Source of the DNA: Coix lacryma-jobi var. lacryma-jobi
Lineage: Eukaryota > Streptophyta > Magnoliopsida > Poales > Poaceae
Assembly: GCA_009763385.1 (NCBI GenBank)
Contig: CM019828.1
Span: forward strand, 28,658,540 to 28,722,539
DNA: 64,000 nt
Direction: 5' to 3'
Shown here: piece by piece, positions 52,371-62,031 of the stretch
Layout of the letters: each line of letters starts with the position of its first letter
Numbering within the stretch: position 1 is the stretch's first letter
The notes under the pieces: model-generated
Database searches by the model: none
What the model saw: only the letters and a program-made list of their open reading frames with translations
What the model was told of the DNA's origin: nothing
Program-made: the position numbers and the translations under genes

Positions 52371-52545
52371 CCGGGACTAATAGACCCTTTAGTCCCGGTC
52401 GGTAACACGGACCGGGACTAAAGGGCACTCTTTAGTCCCGGTTGGTGCCACAGACCAGGAGTAAAGATTTAGCCATGGTTTGTGGCTTGCCCCGGGATAA
52501 ATGATCACCTTTTAGCCCTAGTTTTAATACAAACCGGGACTAAAG
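52371..52545. repeat. Left subterminal hairpin array of the CACTA element
   Basis: One perfect 14-bp hairpin has arms CTTTAGTCCCGGTC/GACCGGGACTAAAG (52387-52423). Decayed units follow to AAACCGGGACTAAAG. These are the expected TNPA-type binding sites. Confidence 0.85.
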
Positions 52546-53147
52546 CTCCTTGGTTTATAACCTGCCAACTTCTTCCTCCCCGAGCCTGAGACATTTGAAT
52601 TTAAGTGAGTTTCTTTGCTTGTTCTTGTTGTTGCTATTGCTTGCTATTGCTTGTTCTTCATTTGTTCTTCATTGTTCTTCGTCTCCGGCGTCAATTGGTG
52701 ATCTTCTTCGACTCTGTCATCGTCTCTTTGTGTTGAGAGGTAACTATTTTCATCTCTTATACTATGTCTTTTGAATATGAGAGGAATTTAATTAAAATAT
52801 AAAGTTTGCAAGAACAAGCATAGAGAGTTGAGTAATTAAATTGGTTCATCACAATCACTTGATAGTTTTCTACTGCTAGGTAGTATCCATTGTATATTTC
52901 ATACTTATGCAAGACGAGTAATATTGAATTTTAGTGTCTTTTTAGTTAATTTTCTTTAGAAAAATATGGAATTTATAATAGTTTGCAACAATGAATATAG
53001 AGAGTAGACAATGTGGAAATTGGTATTGTTATATCATATTTTTCGATTATCTAAACAAATAGATAAATTTAGAGTCTTTTTTATTAATTGTTTAGAAAAT
53101 TAGGAATTTGCATGTAACAGTTTAAAAAATGAGTATGGATATAGTAG
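52546..53147. other. Leader of the CACTA transposase region
   Basis: A CT-rich stretch (GCTTGTTCTTC repeats near 52615-52690), then AT-rich sequence. No ORF with a domain. It probably contains the promoter and 5' UTR of the GRF gene. Confidence 0.45.
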
Positions 53148-53642
53148 ATGGCAACCGTGACCGGGTCCTCAGCCTCTCATCATCGGGATCCAAAGCGTTT
53201 GCGGCCGGATCTTCCTCTCATTGCTTGCGGCGAGTGTAAGCAGAAAATTATGAAGGAGTACCGAGTGAAAAAAGATGGAATCAACAAGGGTCGTATATTC
53301 TACAAGTGTCCAGACCATGAGGTGGGTTATTATTTACCCGCATTTGATTAATATGGTTCATTTGTATCGGTTTTGCTTGATGATGTTGTTTAAATTCCTT
53401 ATTCTTTGTTCTAATTGCAGTGGGAGAGCACCGGCGGATGTAAAAGTTGGTACTGGGAGGAAGAGTACGTTCAGCACGTACGAAATTCTGTTGCACAGGA
53501 GGTTGCCGCTGAAGGTGATGAGACAGTGAGTCAGCGGCAGCAGCCCATCCATGCTGATGAAGCAAATAATCTGTCTATTTTAGTTGGGATCGGGCGCGAA
53601 CTAATTATGTTGCTTAAGTGCATTTTAGTTTTAGTTTTTTAG
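53148..53642 (+). CDS. GRF zinc-finger protein with hydrophobic C-terminus (two exons, about 131 aa)
   Basis: Exon 1 is 53148-53321 and exon 2 is 53421-53642, joined over a GT-AG intron (53322-53420) that keeps the frame. After a polar N-terminus the protein has CGECKQKIMKEYRVKKDG, NKGRIFYKCPDHE, then in exon 2 WESTGGCKSWYWEEEY. This Cys pattern with N-GR-FY-CP and W matches the zf-GRF fold, which in other proteins binds single-stranded nucleic acid. The C-terminal LVGIGRELIMLLKCILVLVF could be a membrane or packing helix. Small GRF ORFs next to transposases are frequent in grass CACTA and MULE elements. No frame damage is visible. Confidence 0.75.
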
Positions 53643-53763
53643 TGCTAGTTGTGATTGTCTTCGTTGTAGTCAAGCTTGCTTGAATTAATCAATCATGTGA
53701 TGTCATGAGTGTTGTGCAATAACATGAGAGACTACTAAGTGCATGGTTGTAATATTTAATGCA
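53643..53763. other. Spacer between the GRF gene and TNP2
   Basis: AT-rich and without ORF. It ends in TTTAATGCAG directly before the TNP2 start, which could equally be a splice acceptor joining the two ORFs. Confidence 0.4.
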
Positions 53764-56423
53764 GATGTTGTCACGCAATTGGATGTATAATATTGATCGC
53801 TGCTCCAAAGAGTTCATTGCTGGTGTGCACTATTTCTTAGGTGTGGCTGAGACAAACAAGCAAGATGGTTTCATGTGCTGGCCATGCGCCGTCTGTAAGA
53901 ATTTGAAGGAATATCCATGCTCAAGGACTCTTCATACGCATTTGTTGAAGTCGGGTTTCGTAACAAACTATATTTGTTGGACGAATCATGGAGAAAGAAG
54001 GTTGTAATGGATGATGGTGAAGAAGGTGAAGAAGAATTGGCCTACACCGATATTATTGCTCAGTATGGTGCATTCTATGATGATGCAGTGGGGGGAGATG
54101 GTGAAGAAGATGCGGCAGCGGCAGAAGATGTGGCAACTGATGTTGATGCTCTTGGTGATTCCATTCGTGATGCACAAAGAGAATGTGAAAGTGACAAGGA
54201 GAAGGTCAAGTTCGAGCGCATGCTAGAGGATCATAGGAAATTGCTATATCCCACTGCTGAAGATGGCCAAAAAAAGCTAGGTACTACACTGGAACTGCTG
54301 CAATGGAAGGCAAAGAATGGTACATCCGACAAGGCATTTGGGCAGTTATTGAAGATAATAAAAAAGATGCTTCCGAAAGCGAATGAATTGTCCACCACTG
54401 AGTACGAAGCAAAACAGGTCATCTACCTTTTGGGATTAGAAATCCAGCAGATACACGCATGTCCTAATGACTGCATCTTGTACCGTGGGAGAAATACGAG
54501 AATTTGGATGCATGCCCGGTATGTGAAGCATCGCGATATAAGATAAGGCGAGATGATCCTGACGACCTAGAGGGTGCAGAACGTCCAAGCAGGAAGAAAA
54601 TCTCTGCCAAGGTTATGTGGTATGCTCCTATAATACCACGCTCGAAACGTTTGTTCAGAAATAAGGACAATGCAAAGTTGTTGCGGTGGCATAAAGAAGA
54701 CCGTAAGGTAGACAATATGCTGAGGCACCCAGCTGATGGATCCCAGTGGAGAGCGGTAGATAGAGAATTCCCAGAGTTTGCAGATGAGGCTAGAAATTTG
54801 ATGTTCGCTTTAAGTACGGATGGTTTTAATCCTTTTGGGGAGCAAAGCAGTAGTCATAGCACTTGGCCAGTTACTCTATGTATCTACAACCTTCCTCTGT
54901 GGTTATGCATGAAGCAGAAGTTCATTATGATGTCGTTCCTCATCCAAGGGCCGAAGCAACTTGGCAATGACATCGATGTCTATCCGAGGTCATTAGTTAA
55001 GGAACTTCTACTTCTATGAAGCAAACCAGGCGTACGCGTGTGGGATGAGTACAAACAGGAACACTTTGACCTGCGAGCATTATTGTTTGTAACAATCAAT
55101 GATTGGTCGGCTCTAAGTAATCTTTCAGGCCAGACAAACAAGGGATATAATGCATGCACACACTGTTTCGAAGACCTTGATATTTATTTTTGAAAAAGTA
55201 TCGGAAGGTCGTGTATGTTGGGCACCATCGGTTTCTTCACATGGGCCACCCAGTAAGAAAGAAAGGCAAACATTTTAAAGGTAAGGCAGACCACCAAACC
55301 AAGCCTCGTAACCGAACCGGAGATGATATACTCGAAATGGTGAAGGATACGAAATTAGTATTTGGAAAGGGACGGGGCAGCGAACCTGTTCCCAAAGACG
55401 CTTTGGGACACACACCCATGTGGAAGAAGAAGTCCATATTCTGGGAGCTACCCTACTGGCATGTCCTAGAGGTCTGCCATGCCATCGACGTGATGCACCT
55501 GACAAAGAACCTTTGTGTGAACCTGCTTGGATTCATGGGGTCTACGGAAAGCCTAAGGATTCACTTGAAGCACGACAGGACTTACAGCGCATGAAAGAAC
55601 GAGACAACTTGCATCCGGAGAAGACAGATGATGGACGCCAGTACTTAAGCCCTGCTAGCTACACTCTTAGCAGAGAAGAAAAAGAAAGCATGTTTGAATG
55701 CCTTAACAGCATCAAGGTCCCATCTGGATTCTCCTCCAATATAAAGAGAATAATTAATGTGCCAGAGAAGAAGTTCCAAAACTCGAAGTCCCAGGACTGC
55801 CATGTGCTTATGACCCAATTGCTTCCTGTTGCTCTAAGAGGATTCTACCTCCATATGTACGTCTAGCCACCGTAAAGCTATGTGCATTCCTCAATTCAAT
55901 TTCACAGAAGGCAATCAATCTAGAGGAACTTTCTACTTTGTAGAATGATGTCGTTCAATGTCTCGTCAGCTTTGAGTTGGTGTTCCCTCCATCCTTCTTT
56001 GATATCATGACACACCTCCTAGTTCACCTGGTCAAGGAGATCATTATTCTCTGTCCTGTGTTGCTACACACCATGTTCCCATTCAAGAGGTTCATGAGTG
56101 TCCTAAAAAATATGTTCATAACCATTCTCGACCTAAAGGAAGAATCGCCTAGGGCTACAGAACAGAGGAGGTCATAGAGTTTTGTGTGGACTTTATTCCA
56201 GACCTTGACCCGATTGGCGTTCTTGAATCGCGACACGAGGGCAAACTCAGTGGCAAGGGAACACTAGGGAAGAAAACATATATCAGTACAGGAGACAATT
56301 ACTTCGATAAAGCACACTACACAGTTCTACAGAACTCCTCATTGGTCGATCCATATATCGAGGTACATAAGGATTTCCTTCGATCCAAGTGGCCCGGGAA
56401 GAGTGAATCTTGGATTACACGTC
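53764..56423 (+). pseudogene. TNP2-type CACTA transposase, first part (decayed)
   Basis: Begins MLSRNWMYNIDRCSKEFIAG and runs through a Transpos_assoc-type zinc module (CWPCAVCKN, HLLKSGF..W..HGE). After a shift near 54000 an acidic linker follows (AYTDIIAQYGAFYDDAVGG, then EEDAAAAED). The Transposase_21 region comprises CPNDCILYRG, DACPVCEASRYKIRRDDP and KVMWYAPIIPRSKRLFRNKD, then ALSTDGFNPFGEQSSSHSTW, VRVWDEYKQEHFDLRALLF and IDVMHLTKNLCVNLLGFMG. A DUF4218-type part follows (FMSVLKNMFI..EESPRATE, DPIGVLESRHEGKLSGKGTLG). Frameshifts lie near 54000, 54495, 55545 and 56175; stops at about 55017, 55191, 55864 and 55943. The reading is cut by a solo LTR at 56424 and resumes at 58832. Confidence 0.9.
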
Positions 56424-57394
56424 TGAAAGGTCCTAGTTTGGTTTTGGTAATTGAGTGACAACTTAGGTGGACTAATATGTGTTTGAAGTGAATTACACAG
56501 GTGATCATGTATGAGCAACAATGCCATAGAGGTGAAATGGCTTGGAAGATGTTGCAAGGCTCATACATGTGTTGGAGGAGCTTATTGGATATGTGACATG
56601 ACATGGAGTCATGTGGCTAAGATGGTGAAGATCAAAGCAAGACTTGGCTTGATGGACCGGTTGCGAAGGTGAAGGGCAAGTTGGAGGCTTTGAAGTCGTT
56701 GGTACCGAGTGTCGGGAGGCTTGAGCAAAGACTTTGCACCGAAGGACCGAAGCAATGGTGAAGAGCAAGTGAGGTCAAGATTGATGGACCATGGAGGTCA
56801 TGTGATGATATGAAGTGGATCATATCATTTGATGATAGGTTGGTGCATGTGTTGCATCAACACCGAAGGAGATGGAATGGAATGCGCAAGGCAAAGGTAT
56901 AATTGCAGGGCATTTCATTTCACCGGTCATAGGTGTGTAGAGAAGTTGATGACCGGGTTTAGGATAGATGGCCGTACTATCAAGAGGAGCAAACTTGTTT
57001 GCATATCGGTCATCTAGTGCCACTTGAGCGATCTAACATTGCGATGTTGCTAGGATCGAGTGGCGTGATGAGTGCAAGTGCTAATCCTTTGAAAAATGAT
57101 TGTGAAAATGCTAACACACATGCACAAGGTGGTATACACTTGGTGGTGTTGGAACATTTGCAAAGGAGAAGGTGTTGGAGTTGAAGTGGATCAACTCGGA
57201 GAAGAGAAGGAGGCTTTCAGGTGTGTTCTGGACTCTAGGATGGCTCTTGGATTAGAACTCTGTACTAATCCTTTGTGAGTTGGATTAGCTATGTATGTGG
57301 GTTGTGTAGCCCTCTGAGTTAGCTTTCTAAAATGTCCAAGATCATCGAAATCGGAGTTCGGAGCTAAGAATTATAGCCGTTTGAGCGCTGAAAG

Positions 57395-57700
57395 GTTAGT
57401 GACTGGACTCACTCACAGGATGCGTCCGGTCAGTAGTGTTGAGTCCGGTCACAGAGTCTGGTCAGTGCATTTTGAGTGCTGATTTGAGGTGTATTGACCG
57501 AACGCTCGGTAGAGTCTGGTCAGTCGCGTCCGGTCACTGAAAAACAGCCCCGAAACCTCTCTGTTTGCGACCGGACTCAGGCATAGACGTGTCTGGTCAA
57601 TAGAAGGCTGAACGCGCGCGAAAACTAGCTGTTGGGGATGAACGACCGGACTCTAGTGACAGGACGCATCCGGTCACCCTGTAGTGAGTCCGGTCAGTAC
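57395..57700 (+). repeat. GACCGGACTC / GAGTCCGGTCA repeat block in the solo LTR
   Basis: At least ten GTCCGGTCA, GACCGGACT or degenerate TCTGGTCA units in both orientations, located immediately upstream of the TATA box. It occupies the same position as the palindrome array of element F but with an unrelated core sequence. Confidence 0.8.
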
Positions 57701-57747
57701 GAAAAGTGCCCAATGAAGGGGGTAACGGCTAGTTGAGCCCTTGGGGC

Positions 57748-57756
57748 TATAAAAGG
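57748..57756 (+). promoter_or_regulatory. TATA box of the solo LTR
   Basis: TATAAAAGG in GGGGCTATAAAAGGAGATGG, about 50 bp after the palindrome block and followed by the conserved U5. Confidence 0.65.
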
Positions 57757-58831
57757 AGATGGTGGCCGGCCTTGGCTGGTGCTTAGCACCCTTGGGACTT
57801 GGCGTCCATGCTTGGGGAGTGCTAGGAAGCCCTCTAACTCGCTTGTGCTTGCTAGTGCGCAAATTGTTGCGAGTGAGTGATCGCTAGTGCGTTGCATTAA
57901 GAGATTGCATCGAGTGGCACTAGGTGTTCGTGTTGTAAGCCGGTGGTGCTTGTTACTCTTGGAGGTTGCCACCTCCTAGACGGCTTGGTGATCGAGTCTC
58001 CGTCGTGAAGCCCGCGTGAAGATTGTGTGTGGTTCAAGAGAAGGCTTTGTGAGGGGCATTGTGCTCGCCCCGCGGGGATCGCGAAGAGCAACTCTAGTAG
58101 AGCGTGTCATTGAGTTACCCTCACTTGTGGGTGAGTTCTTGCGGTGCTCGAGTGTCGAGCTAGGTGTGGTGCCTATTAGCCGCCGAACTACCAAGGTGTG
58201 TAGTCGACACAACGGGGACTAGCTTGGTGGCAACCAAGTGAACCTCGGGAGAAAAATCACCGTGTCAACTTCGTGTTCATCTTCTCGGTGGTTTGCAAAC
58301 TCCATTCACTAGCTTGTACTTACTTGTTCATATACACATGCTAGTGTAGTTGCTCTTATAATTAGTTGGCTTGTGTAGCTTGCTAGTTACCTTCCTTGCT
58401 TGTGTAGCATAGAAGTTGATCCCATGAGTGACTAGTTGACTTGTAGTTTTGCTAGTCACATTGCTTAGTTTGTGTAGCTAAGTTGAGCTCTCTAATTTGG
58501 CTTGTGTAGCCTTGTTATTGAGCATTGCTAGTGAGCTTAGACTTTGTGCTTTTGCTTAGTGGCATGTGTAGGAGCTCCCCGGTTGATTGAGTACTAGTTG
58601 CTTAGGTTTGTGTAACCTTGCAAGCTAGAATTGTTTAGGTGAGCTCTAGCTAGCTCGACACCTTAATTGCTTTGTTTAGGATCTTTTATAAGGTCCTTGA
58701 GAGTATATATAGAGGGGTGTAGTCTTGGCTAGACCGATAGTTGTTAATTCTGCATTTGTTTCGGTTAGCCGGTACGATTAATTTTAGAAAGGACTATTCA
58801 CCCCCCTCTAGTCCACCATCTCGACCCTTCA

Positions 58832-59561
58832 ACATCAGCACATGCAAACCTTCGACGATTGGTTGAGAAAACAATATCAGGGTGATGACAACATAGATGA
58901 GCAGCTTTATTTGTTGGCCAGACAACCATCGTGTCATATCAGCATGTACAAAGGGTACGAGATCAATGGGAATACATTTTACACAGTAGCCCAAGACAAA
59001 AGAAGCACCAACCAAAACAGTGGTGTACGCGTGGATGCCACGGATCCAAATGGGAACAAACAAACATATTTTGGCCGCATACATGACATATGGGAACTAG
59101 ACTACGCACCTAATTTTAAAGTCCCTTTGTTCCGGTGTAAATGGGTCAAGATGACCAGTACCAGAGGTGGGGTAACAGTCGACAAGGAGTATAGGATGAT
59201 ATCAGTGGACCTCAACAATATTGGGTACAAAGATGAACCATTTGTCCTTGCCGCGGATGTGAGTCAGGTGTTCTATGTGAAAGACACGTCTACAAAACCA
59301 AAAGGAGGAAAAAATGATAACAACTCGATCGTCAACGAGCCAAAGCGCCACATAGTTCTTTCAGGGAAAAGAAACATTGTCGGAATTGAGGACAAGTCAA
59401 ACATGTCAGGTGATTATGAAAGGGATGACCGAATTCCGCCATTCAAAGTGAACAAAGACCCAAGCATTTTGTTAAACAATGAGAAAACTTCATGGTTAAG
59501 GAATGATCATAACCAAGAGACATATGTCAAGAGGAGGTTCACAGTTGTGCCCACTAAATAG
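58832..59561 (+). pseudogene. TNP2 transposase, C-terminal part (DUF4216-like)
   Basis: Open frame from the LTR edge. It reads MQTFDDWLRKQYQGDDNIDE, LYLLARQPSCHISMYKGYEI, NGNTFYTVAQDKRSTNQNSG, then FGRIHDIWELDYAPNFKVPL, FRCKWVKM and FVLAADVSQVFYVKDTSTK. The block NG..FYT..D....QNSGV and the FRCKW / VFYVKD motifs are typical of DUF4216 at the end of plant CACTA transposases. It ends naturally with TAG at 59559-59561. This part has no frame damage in 240 codons, unlike the region before the LTR. Confidence 0.88.
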
Positions 59562-60215
59562 TGGGTTGTAAAGATATTATGTAATAATTAATTAAGACTT
59601 CATTTATTTGATAATAGATTTATATATATATTTAGTAGTGATCATTGATTTATCTGCTCCTCTAGATATGAATCATCAAAATACATATAAGAAGAAAAAG
59701 TATATTTTTAAAAGAAAACTAAATTTAAAAATCTAAAACTAATTTTTAAAATAAAGTATATCAAATATTTAATTTTCTGTTTAATTAGAAAGATTTAAGA
59801 TATATTTAAAAAGAAAACTAAATTTAAAAATCTAAAACTACGGCATCTGTCGGGTAGAACGAAATTGGGCAATGATTTTTTAGTTATAAACAAAAGATTA
59901 ACGTCTAAATGATATGAAAATAAATTTTCTATTGAAAGCCAACAATTTTTTTAATTTAAATTTAACATTATATTTTTGCATTAACCAAATATGAGTGGTT
60001 ATTTATATTTATATTCGTTATTATAAAAAAGAAAAGAATTTATGCCACAAAATTTTCTACTATACAATAAGGTAAGGAAATATAACTGTTATTTTTAAGT
60101 AATTTTATGCATAATGTTCAATTTACTATGCAATTAACAAGAATTATAACATATTTATATAGTGAAAACTTAATACAAAACCCAAAACACTGAAAACTCA
60201 AAACTGTGGCGGGAA
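59562..60215. other. AT-rich spacer between the two CACTA genes
   Basis: Strongly AT-rich with a partly duplicated phrase AAAGAAAACTAAATTTAAAAATCTAAAACTA (59711 and 59811). No ORF or transposon ends seen. Confidence 0.6.
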
Positions 60216-60221
60216 AAGACC

Positions 60222-60384
60222 CTTTAGTCCCGGGCGGTGGCACCAATCAGGACTAAAGACCCCTTTAGTCCCGGTGTGTAAGCCTGCCCGGGACTAAAGG
60301 TCCAAACCTTTAGTCCCGGGCCATCTTACGCACCAGGACTAAAGACTCTTTAGTCCCAGTGCGTAAGACGGCCCGGGACTAAAG
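60222..60384. repeat. Internal CACTA hairpin array (four units)
   Basis: Four units of about 37 bp, each with a CTTTAGTCCCGG-type arm and a GGACTAAAG arm, spaced about 42 bp apart. They match the subterminal hairpins at 52371-52545 but lie between the two genes. A TATATA (60395-60400) and a short GC-rich leader follow immediately, so the array is in promoter position for the second gene. No CACTA terminus was found beside it. Confidence 0.8.
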
Positions 60385-60779
60385 GTCCTCCGGGTATATA
60401 GGGCACATCGCCCTCTAATCTTCCCCAGATCGATGTCAGTTGCGCCGCCGCCTCCGTCCGCACCGCCCTCGGCCTCCATCGCCGTCGTCCCCGCCGCTCC
60501 CTCGCGCCCGCCTTGTCCTCGCCGTCGAGGTCCACGCCTCCCTCGGCCTCCCTCGTCGTCGTGTCCGTGTCGGCCGTACGTCGTCCTCGACGCCGTCGAG
60601 CGCCGCGCCGCCCTCGGTCTCCCTTGCCGTCGTCCTCGCCGTCGTTGAGAGCTCCGTTCTCGCCGCCATCGAGCTCCGCCGTCGCAGTGTGCGTGCTGTG
60701 TAGTGTGGTGTGCCTGTGTGGTGCGTGTGTGTGTGGTGTCCGTCTGTGTGTGAGTGTAAAAAAAGAAATGAAAAAGTTA

Positions 60780-61085
60780 AATAGAAAATAATATATATAG
60801 AAAATGGAAAATTGATATATATATATATATATAGAAAATAAATATATATTTAGAAAAAGAAAGTGATATATAAAATGAATATAAGATATACATTTATAGA
60901 AAAAGGAAAATAAATATGAATATATGAATAGATATATATTTATAGAAAAAGGAAAATAAATACAAATAGATATATATTTATAGATAATGAATATGAATAG
61001 ATATATATTTATAGAAAAAAGAAAAGGAATACGAATATGAATAGATATATATTTATAGAAAAAGAAAAATCATATATATGTTTAA
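60780..61085. repeat. AT minisatellite
   Basis: Repeats of GATATATATTTATAGAAAAAGGAAAATAAATA-type units of about 35-50 bp with variations, at least six copies. Confidence 0.75.
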
Positions 61086-61254
61086 CCTAACAAATATATA
61101 TATGTTTACACATGTAGATAAAAAGTGACAGGTCGCGTCGACCTATAGTCCTGGTATCCACTCCACCGACCTCGCCGCCGTCACCGTCATCCGCACCATC
61201 GTCATCTTTGCTGTCGTCCGCCGTCGTTCTCGTCCACGGTGTGTAAATCACGTG

Positions 61255-61460
61255 ACAAGGATATGTTTAAACATGTATTTACTCTTAGAAATATGTGTTC
61301 ATAGAAAATCATGTGTTATGTTGGAATGCCATAGAAAATCACTTGGATATGTATTTACTCTTAGAAATATGTGTTCATAGAAAATCATGTGTCATGTTGG
61401 AATAACGTAGAAAATTACTTGGATATGTTTAAACATTTATTTACACTTAGAAATATTTTA
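61255..61460. repeat. Direct repeats of about 75-85 bp (about 2.5 copies)
   Basis: Units start GGATATGT, contain ACTCTTAGAAATATGTGTTC and CATAGAAAATCATGTGT, and end TAGAAAATCACTT. The third copy is incomplete. Confidence 0.75.
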
Positions 61461-61554
61461 ATAGATATGCTTCTTCATGTTATTTTTAAAGTTGAATTGC
61501 CTCTTTGCGAATATATGTTATTTTAATGTTGACGATTACATGTCACCTAAAACC

Positions 61555-61925
61555 CGAAACCCTAACGCCTAAACACCAAACCCCAAACCCCCAAACCCCT
61601 AAACCCCAAACCCCAAAAACCTAAAACCCGAAACCCTAACCCTAAACCCCAAACCCTAAACCCTAAACCCCTAAACCCTAAATCCCTAAACCCTAAACCC
61701 CTAAACCCCTAAACCCGAAACCCTAAAACCCGAAACCCTAACGCCTAAACCCCAAACCCCTAAACCTGAAACCCCGAAAACCCTAAACCCCAAACCCACC
61801 CTAAACCCCTAAACCTTAAACCATAAAACCCTAAACCCCTAAACCCCTAAACACCGAAACCCTAACCTCCTAAACCCTAAACCCCTGAACCCCAAAACCC
61901 CAAACCCCTAAACCCTAGAACCCGA
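61555..61925. repeat. Degenerate telomere-like tract (CCCTAAA / CCCCTAAA variants)
   Basis: About 370 bp of CCCTAAAC, CCCCAAAC, ACCCGAAACCCTAA and similar 7-8 base units. It resembles plant telomere repeats (CCCTAAA) but is heavily varied. It lies inside the CACTA element just upstream of the second gene, so it is not a chromosome end. Confidence 0.8.
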
Positions 61926-62031
61926 ATATATGTTATTTTAGGGTTTCGGTTTTGGTTTCACATACATACATGTATAAAGCTCCTCTAAGTGTTCGATCAT
62001 ATTGTATATATATATTTTAATATTTGCAAAA

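Larger units (their letters stand above)
56424..58831 (+). repeat. Sirevirus solo LTR in the CACTA transposase (2408 bp)
   Basis: Starts TGAAAGGTCCTAGTTTGG and ends TCTCGACCCTTCA. Flanks ACGTC (56419-56423) and ACATC (58832-58836) are a target duplication with one mismatch. Transposase coding continues directly across it (SWITR to HMQTFDDWL). The U5 part (57890-58800) is closely similar to the element F LTR (reverse orientation), including the GCTTGTGTAGC phrases. The palindrome block is of a different sequence. No internal region, so it formed by LTR-LTR recombination. Confidence 0.9.
60385..62031 (+). promoter_or_regulatory. Promoter, leader and repeat-rich intron-like region of the second CACTA gene
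   Basis: TATATA at 60395 is followed by a CT/GC-rich leader (60425-60690) whose Arg/Pro/Ser-rich translations are not protein-like. A possible donor follows, then a TATATA-rich minisatellite, direct repeats and a telomere-like tract before the ATG at 62032. A large 5' intron would explain this layout, but splice sites cannot be fixed. Confidence 0.4.

Noticed and set aside
60433..60791. Arg/Pro/Ser-rich ORFs of 71-92 residues
   Set aside because: All frames of a CG-rich leader with GCCGTC repeats are open; none looks like protein.
61555..61925. True chromosome end or interstitial telomere from a fusion
   Set aside because: Units are too variable and the tract is flanked on both sides by sequence of one CACTA element.
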